Origin: Siphonodentalium dalli
Taxonomy: Eukaryota; Mollusca; Scaphopoda; Gadilida; Siphonodentaliidae
Direction: 5' to 3'
Assembly: GCA_032622095.1 (NCBI GenBank)
Contig: CP136069.1
Location: 101,334,278-101,398,277, forward strand
DNA length: 64,000 nucleotides
Made by a program: the position numbers and the translations under genes. The notes below the pieces were generated by a model. The model did not search any database. It saw only the letters and a program-made list of their open reading frames with translations, and had not been told where the DNA came from. How positions within the stretch are numbered: position 1 is the stretch's first letter; each line of letters begins with the position of its first letter. Shown one piece after another: positions 56,851 to 64,000 of the stretch.

Positions 56851-59400
56851 TGATTTAACACCGGGATCTGGCATCCACGAATGGTCTGGTGGCGGTAGAT
56901 AGATACCACCACCAGATATATTTGATTGGGGTTGGTGTTGATTTAACTAACCAACACCAGCTTGAGCTGCACCATATCATTGACACCCTGGGTGGAAGGG
57001 TCCAGTTATCGGCGTTGGACCTGGCAGCTGACTAATCAGCTTTTGTTGCAGCATGAACTGGCCAACATCAGTTTGAACCGCATCATATCCTTAACACCAT
57101 GGGTGGGCGTATTCTGCATATGATGGTTGGCTACTTTGCTGTTATGGCAACATTTGTTCTGAGAACCAGCATTAGGATAGGTATAACCTGGTGGTGCTGG
57201 TATACTCAGTTGTGATTGTATATGATATAAGGATGATAGATGTGGACCTGCTGCAACAGGTTACCATAGTTACCAGAAATGGTAGCCTGTGTGTAAACAG
57301 GAACATTTTGCACGGGAGGCATTCTCCACTCGGGTGCATGGGTGTCCTGCTAAGATCCAACATATCTCCTTGGCATATATGTGGCCTAAGGTACAACTGC
57401 CGATGCTACAACTGTCGAATTAACAGTAGCTGCAGCAGGCGCTTGGCCGTAAAAGGTATATGATTCCGATGCAGTCAGCCTTGGCTGAAACCATTTAGTG
57501 CATTTAAGAGGTACGCCAAAACTAACTGCCGGTCTGATGGTGCAATGGGGTCAGGCTGATAATGGTTTGGGCCACCGCAATAGCCAAAGCTGCTTGTGTC
57601 CCACTTGAATTGAACTCTAGCTCGCCTTGTGCCACTGTAACAACCGAAGTTGCTTGTGCCACAGATCGAGTAGGCATTTCCATCTTTGGAGCCATAGTTG
57701 AGATAGGCCAAAACCCATAGCGTAAACCTAAGGTTTGGGTTACCTGTGTTAATCGTGAATTCAAAAAAACTATTTCTTCTGAATTATGGTAAGACCAGCC
57801 GTGCTTATATAGGCGAAGCGCATATTGGAAACAATGTGGTTGACACATCATGATGACTCACAAATATGGGCGTGATTACTTACGCCCAACACTATCCGAC
57901 TTCTGTTCACCCCCGGGATCGTATAAAACTGATCTCTCGGGGGATGTCAACAGCGGATGGCTTGGTATCAATCATTCGTGGAGGGGTCAGGGTTCTGGGT
58001 GACTGATCTCTAGGAAAATCATCCGTTCCCCGATCCTCCAACTCGTCCCATTTTACTCTTCTACTTTTATTGTACCTTCCAGGTAACCAGTTTTCAGCTA
58101 AGGAACTCTCAGCGGGGCGATTGGTGTTAATCAATGCAAACGGGTTTTTAGTATTCCATTATTGTACCTTCCTGGAAACCAGTTTTCAGCTAAGGAACTC
58201 TCAGCGGGGGGATTGATGTCGATCAATGCTAACTGGTCTGTGGATTGCATAAAGATCCAAGGCTAATTGCCACCGTAGCTGAATTATCTCAGCTACGGTT
58301 GTGGGGACCAACATGGGGAATATGTTGCCGCGCTTCGTAATCGGCTTTTCTCTATGAAAAACCTCATATTGACCCATAATTATTTAATTATAAATTATTC
58401 TGAAAATTTCTCCCAACATTTTGCACTATGAAAGCGCTAAATAAAATAGTTATCAACAATTTTCCTAGAATTTATGCTGATAGAATCTGCTCAATATTTT
58501 ATCAAAATCTCCCAATAGAAAACACTATTTTTACCAAAATTTATCTAATAAGAAATTGTTAAGCAATTTTACCAACCCTTTCCCATGTCTTCAATAAGAA
58601 AGAGCTGAGTAAAAAAAAATTTTCACTACGAAATGCGAAATAAAATACTATCATCGACAATTTCCCATAGCTTAGGCTAAATGGCAACTGCTCAATATTT
58701 TATCAACATCTATTTTATCATAATTTATAACACTTTCCCATTTTTGTCAACAAGAAAGGCTACCGTAGTAAATTTTACTACGAAAACGCTAAACAAAATA
58801 TCAACAATTTTCCATAGAATATATCCAATATATTTATGAGAACGCTAAATATTTTATCAACATTTCCAAGCAGAACATATTAAATTAAAATTTTAACTTC
58901 TTGAAAAGTTCTCAAAAGTCTCTAAGAAAATGCATGTTTTTACCAACACCTCCAATTAGAAAACACTGATTTGTCCAATAAGAAAATGTTAGGTACATGT
59001 ACGACAACCATGAGAACTTGGAATGCCTTGCAATGTGCCACGGAAACAACCGAAGCTGCTTGGGGCACAAGGGCTGGACATCTTGGAATGCATTGTATTT
59101 GAGCCCCGAGACCAACCGAAGTTGCTTGAGTCACAAATTAAACAGACAATTTCTACTTTGAGCCACGAGAACAACCGAACATTTGCTTAAGGCACAAAGT
59201 GAAGACCATTTCCCCGAAATACATTGAGCCACGAGAACAACCGAAAAGTTGCTTGAGGCCCAAAAGGCTGGAATTCTTTGATTGTTGCATTTGAGCCAAC
59301 GGGAACAAAGAAGTCGGTTGAGGCCCAAATTTAAACAAACAATTTCCCCAGTTGAAGAATATTTGGTGGGGGGTCCTTACCAATTCATATATTAACTTAG
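56851..59400 (-). repeat. Decayed repetitive coding-like region upstream of the protease fragment
   Basis: Several degenerate tandem repeats in one block: CACCATATCATTGACACC-type units (56960-57110), a 95-bp duplication (58068-58235, AACCAGTTTTCAGCTAAGGA twice), and dispersed CAAGCAACTTCGGTTGTT units (complement at 57600-57660 and 59040-59290). Short minus-strand frames repeat SSNFG.(S/C).G phrases. It is consistent with a low-complexity gag-like region, but no gag domain or zinc knuckle is visible. Confidence 0.4.
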
Positions 59401-60675
59401 TTTTGACAGGGGTTAACCACTCTGATCTCAGTTTACCCTTTCCAATTGGAGCCCTGTGTGACGGCGATCATCCAAGGGGTACCATTTTGTCAGCTAGTTT
59501 CTCTGTCATTACCTAAATGTTGACTATATTCCATTTGAAAATCAACATCTGAGATCACAGTTAATTCGATGATATCAGCAGTATTGACATTACCCTTAAA
59601 ACCACTACACGTTCACGTAGGTGATGGCTCACGAATTGTAGGTAGTGGGGTCTTTACGGTTTTATTAACAAATGACTGATTGGTATAGGTATGGCTACTA
59701 CATGTACATGTATTATCATTTGCTTTCCCCTTGTCAAAGTCTACTAATTTTCCCTTTCGATTCTCATTGGAACCAATTATAAACCTCAAACACAGAGGCA
59801 TGGTCGTCTAAGATAAACGAGATCCCACTGCTCTTCACTTCTATGAAACGTGGGATTTGTGCCAAGTATCACGCATCCCGACGCTTGTGAAAATATCAGC
59901 CGCTATAGGAGGGCTGACATGTGGAAGATTCTGTAATTCAGCATTACCTGCCGAATTTATACAAATTCTGTCCCTATTATACTAATTGGTTTTAACACCG
60001 GAAAATGTTCACTAGGAATATGCTAAGCAATTTTACCAAAATTTCCCAGTAGAAAACAATCCAAATTTAATAACTTTAATACTTACTTAAAGAAGAATTT
60101 ATTTTTTAATTCAAAATACACAATACGCGAAACAATGACGATCAAACTACAAGAGCGAAATAGTTTCCATCTTCTGTCTTCTGTCAAATAAATTTCGAGT
60201 ATTGATGATTAAGAAATTACACCCACTGGAAAACCTGTACGATATTACTCAACGTACGATATTCCAGCGATAACAATGCACGTGGCAAGTTAGGCGAGAA
60301 GAAATTTCACTTCAATAACAATGTACAATGGTGTGATTAAAGGTTACTAAAATTAATTACAAAACAACATTCTCCACTCTGGAAGCCTGGTGGAAAATCC
60401 TAACTTTTAAGCAAAAATTTCATTCCAGAAACCATGTGGAAATTTCTAACTTTTTCTACACTCTTTCCCAACAAAAACGAAAAAACTAGAGCATGCCAGG
60501 TGTACAAAGCTATGAGAAGCCATTGAAACAGGCATGGTATTAGCAATTAAAGCGAAAAAACAATGAATTACAAAGCAAAAGATAAACCACGGCGAGTCAC
60601 GTGGGAATTGCGGTCAGTTTTATGTTTAATTTTATCCCGTAAAAAGCATCAATTATTGACGACAAACGCCAGTAT
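59401..60675. other. Stretch without recognised gene
   Basis: AT-rich; TTTTACCAAAATTTCCCA-type motifs also seen at 58.4-59.0 kb. No domain. Confidence 0.4.
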
Positions 60676-60913
60676 TGTAAAAATTAGGCGCTACATATTA
60701 ATAGCTTACAATAGAATATATAATAATTATAATACTCACAAATGGTACATGTAGAAATGACATCAGACGGCAATAGATTGAAGATCAATAAACAGCAAAT
60801 AATAAAAGTCTCATTGTGTTCTGACCTCCGTGAACCGGTGGCTTCCTTTTTGAGCACCGGTTTCTCCGTCACTTCCGGAAGTTCCGGTCTTATATTAATG
60901 CACCATTTATACA
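60676..60913 (+). repeat. Repeat family Z, copy 2
   Basis: Same orientation as copy 1 at 50421-50674, with only scattered differences outside the 16-bp length variant. Confidence 0.85.
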
Positions 60914-61559
60914 ACATATGTACCTTTATGTTATAAAATATTTTGCATTGTCATATATCGTCATGTTTAATGTAATGTGTGGACTGTATATTATGTATGT
61001 TGTATATTGTGCTGAGAGAAGACCGGCCCAACCGGGGGGGTCTGCATTTTTTTCCCGAACACTAGGGGGAGTGGGTGGGTGGTTCAGCAGCCCGGCTAAC
61101 ACAATTTTTCCTGGCTCTGTAAAAAATTTTCCTATACACATTTTTCTTCAAAATAATAAGGTTTTAAGAATGCTTCTATTATGTAATCTGTATGCACTAA
61201 ACTCTTGGTAGAGGGGTTTGAGTTAACCATCAGATAATAATGAGGGATGACACCAAAGGGTAATAAAAAGGTCACCTTGCTAAAGTTTTCATAAAGGATC
61301 TATCAATGCACATTGACATGGAAAGGCTCAGGTTTAAATAGTTCTATTAAAAATCATTTAATCAACCTGATATAAAGATAAACATTACACAATAATAGAT
61401 TCTTCAAATAAATGTAAACTTACAAATAAAAATAGACTATTCAAAAAACCATAATAAAATAAAACATAAAGGTGTTAAAACAAACTTTAACCGATTTCAA
61501 CGTTATTCGGTACATGGGTCTAGGATCACCTCTAGATGGGAGCTGTCAAATTTGAACGA
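60914..61559. other. Stretch without recognised gene
   Basis: No repeat or domain recognised; short frames only. Confidence 0.4.
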
Positions 61560-61935
61560 TTTCCGATGAAAAACATGGCCACCGGTATCGATCTTGGATT
61601 TTACTCTTTGCATCACTAAATCCTTTAGCATACCATACAGAGCTTATCCCTCATCCAATCATCACCAAACTTCATATGAATCCTCAGTGTGACCTCTCGA
61701 TGGGTGCCTACCATTTTTGCCAGCTGCCATCTTGGATTTGATATGACTAAATCCTTTAGCACATCTTACAGATCACATGTCTCATCCAATCGTCACCAAA
61801 CTTCATATCGATCGTCGGTTCGGGGGGACCTCAAGGTGGGAGCCTCCCTTTTCCCCCCAAAATTTGTTCAAAATAAACATGGCCGCCAGCAGCCATCTTG
61901 GATTTCAAATGTGAATCCATCAGCATAACCTACAG
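61560..61935. repeat. Degenerate tandem repeat with 'catcttggattt' core
   Basis: Three units spaced ~138 and ~166 bp share CATCTTGGATTT, ACTAAATCCTTTAGCA, CTCATCCAATC and CACCAAACTTCATAT. A widespread type of repeat in marine invertebrates by my recollection. Confidence 0.7.
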
Positions 61936-62130
61936 CCCACATTTATGGGAGAATTGCTTTGAAACTTTACAGCCTTATTGGTAAATCAAAAGTAGCAATG
62001 CTTCTATAATCATGATTCAGAACATAGATCGGATAAGATCAGGACAACTAAGTAAAATAGTCGTTTGAAGCAGTTTGAAGGGGGTGGGTTCCTATCACAG
62101 AATTTGAAAAAATAAAAATTAGGGGGTGGT

Positions 62131-62230
62131 GGGTACCTAGTCCAAGTCTTCTCGTACTAAAACCAGCTAAGATATTTTGATGGCGAGATGCTGGCTTTAC
62201 TACGAGAAGACTTGGACTAGTGGGTACCCA
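62131..62230. mobile_element. 100-bp hairpin
   Basis: GGGTACCTAGTCCAAGTCTT at 62131 pairs with AAGACTTGGACTAGTGGGTA ending at ~62227. Inner stem AAAACCAGC / GCTGGCTTT. MITE-sized, no coding. Confidence 0.75.
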
Positions 62231-63492
62231 GAGGGCGGGAAAAATAAAAAAGCACCTATATTGTCTGGAAATTTTTTCCTGACCAACCCTGGCCCAACGT
62301 TACTTGTTTGTATTTCTTAACACTGTATGTTATACAGTTTAGAAGAATAAACAATAATAACTTCTGGTTTTGGGGTATCCCAAGATGGACCACGTTCTCC
62401 ACTTCTTTGAGTGTTTCGCCGAGTTTCCACCTCGCGTTGTCTCGTGCTTGCCTTGAACGGTATGTATTTTTGGAAAAAGATTACTCGAAATTCCAGGTTA
62501 TAATGTAGTTGTGACATATAGTTAGAATTTTCTTCAAGCCCCCCCCCCCCCCTTCAGAATAAGATAGCAAGCATGTATCATCGGCTGTGGTGGGGCAACT
62601 GCAAGAGACAGCATCGATCTTGAGGTGGAAGATTAATGCCGATATCCACTCAGCATTAAGGTGGATACACACATGCATGTAATTTCTGTATGTAAGATCC
62701 ATGTGGTCCGTGTATTTTACATGGTCACACCAATCATTGATAGCATTAGTCGCCTACGCGCGATCGGACAATGTCAATAGGCGAGACAAGTGAACAGTTA
62801 TAAGCCATTATCAAACTAACTGCTATCAAGAAATTTCAGGCCAGTCATAAATTCTTTCATGGATGCCGAAATGAATAAATCCTGTCTGATATCTGTTCCT
62901 GTTTTTCGCGAGTTTTAATTAATTTCGAAAAGTGGATTTGAGTCCGTCGATTTTATACTTGATTTGTTTCTCGTCATTTCAGGGTCATCCAAAATAAAAA
63001 TAAAATGTGCAGAATTTGAAGCTCGATCTTTTAGGGCGATTGTGATACACGAGTGTTTAATGTCCCATAAACAATCGGATATGGTGCTCTCATGACATTG
63101 GAATTTACATAACAGTATATGTTTCTCAAACCAAAGGTTGAACAAGTTCCTAACTGTCACAATTTTAGCTTGAATTATAACAGTTTGGACCATAATCCAT
63201 GATTGGGGGATGTGGTTGGTTAGTGTAAACAATATTTTATTTCTCAAGTAGGCACATAAATACAAATATAACATACACAAACAGACATAAGAGATAAAGG
63301 GATCTGGCAGTAAGCCTAGGCTTATTCGTGGCCATTTCCGCGATATAAAATTGCTTCATAATTATTTGGTCTCGAGTGATGAATTGTCCGCTCCACAAAC
63401 ACCCGCGAGCATATCCGTGGCTAATCGCTGCAGTCCGACAACCCCCCCCCCCCCCGCATTACATAATTTTGCTGTGAGAGCGCTCTTTATAT
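62231..63492. other. Stretch without recognised gene
   Basis: C-runs at 62540 and 63441, otherwise nothing recognised. A 121-codon minus frame (63280-62915) has no known domain and no splice evidence. Confidence 0.35.
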
Positions 63493-63496
63493 GTGA

Positions 63497-63518
63497 TATA
63501 TATATATATATATATATC
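63497..63518. repeat. (TA)n microsatellite
   Basis: Pure TA dinucleotide run at the end of the LINE fragment. Confidence 0.9.
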
Positions 63519-63529
63519 AGTTAGTGATG

Positions 63530-64000
63530 ATACTCAGTTAGATCGTTTGGTTCAATCTATGAACTTTTGGAGTGACATGAAAATGATTGTATTTTCACTG
63601 TACGTTAAATTAACCGATCCATTAAGTAAAGTGTCCACATTTAATGTAATAATAGGACCCACAGAACAGTTATCTCTGTCTTTTTTGTAAATCTGACAGT
63701 GAAGTAAAAAATGTTCGGCGGTCTCCAGTTCCACACAATCGCAGAATGGATTATTATTTAGGTGATTACAAAACATGTCATATTTCAAGTTACGGCAGTA
63801 GGTTCTCAGACGACAGTGGTAGATTTGACTTGGTCTTGTAAACGTTGTATAACGATATGATGGTATGTATTGCGATTTGTTTTAGATATATCTTTTGAAT
63901 TCTGATACTGAGTCACAACTTTTCGCTTCTGGTGGAAGGCTATTCCATAGTTTTACGGTGGTTGGCAGGAATGAATTTTCCTAACTTGTCGCAAGAAAAC
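63530..64000 (-). mobile_element. LINE ORF2 C-terminal fragment, continues beyond the window
   Basis: From the right edge the minus strand reads NSFLPTTVKLWNSLP-like sequence, PEAKSCDSVSEFKRYI, then TRPSQIYHCRLRTYCRNLKY, NPFCDCVELETAEHFLLHCQ and IYKKDRDN. WNSLP, RLR..C..L and FC.C...E...HFLL.C are the standard closing motifs of many animal LINE reverse-transcriptase proteins. One stop interrupts near 63895; the rest lies outside the window. Confidence 0.8.

Noticed and set aside
50421-60913. Family Z as LTR pair of a single retrotransposon
   Set aside because: No 5-bp target duplication, primer-binding site or polypurine tract next to either copy; kept only as a finding to test.

Overview
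This is a stretch of a eukaryotic, animal genome. It has no operons or bacterial signals. It contains spliced coding exons with GT/AG borders, and it is packed with non-LTR retrotransposons, a Gypsy remnant, Helitron-like repeats, MITE-like hairpins and minisatellites. The AT-rich background and the repeat mix (Tx1/L1-like, CR1/L2-like, Gypsy, Helitron-type, TatD-containing element) suggest a marine invertebrate, most likely a lophotrochozoan such as a mollusc or brachiopod. That placement is inference; no species-specific marker was seen.

Host gene. The only convincing host gene is a LIM-homeodomain gene of the LMX1 class on the + strand. Three exons are readable: the second LIM domain (13844-14049), an acidic linker plus homeodomain positions 2-29 (15169-15302), and homeodomain positions 30-55 (26024-26101). 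Splice phases agree (1 to 1, then 0 to 0). The LIM1 exon and the exon that follows the homeodomain were not found, so most of the window is intron or flank of this gene.

Layout. 0-3 kb: 3' end of a CR1/L2-like LINE (minus), then a 45-bp satellite and a degenerate 'cctgggtg' repeat. 3-6 kb: an intact 730-codon coiled-coil ORF of mobile-element type, then a 28-bp tandem repeat carrying heat-shock-element-like motifs. 6.1-9.8 kb: a 3.7-kb foldback built of two inverted arms of a 42-bp minisatellite. 10.9-11.1 kb: a non-repetitive patch that could be regulatory. 12.2-13.3 kb: a dead LINE. 13.8-26.1 kb: the LMX1 exons, with a cluster of twelve Helitron-like elements (15.5-23.0 kb) inside the homeodomain intron. 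26.4-34 kb: small inverted-repeat elements (one with a perfect 8-bp target duplication) and LINE ends. 34.5-53.4 kb: inverted copies of one repeat family bracketing 12-13 kb that holds a young Tx1-like LINE (39.1-43.0 kb, with target-site duplication) nested in Gypsy integrase sequence, plus more LINE debris. 53.6-59.4 kb (minus): a decayed element or gene in which a retropepsin-like fragment, an acidic disordered region, an unrecognised domain and a truncated TatD-family nuclease lie in one orientation. 60.7-64 kb: short repeats and another LINE end running off the window.

Apart from the LMX1-class exons nothing here forms a working pathway. The interest lies in the mobile elements and in potential transcription-factor motifs that some of them spread through a developmental gene's intron.
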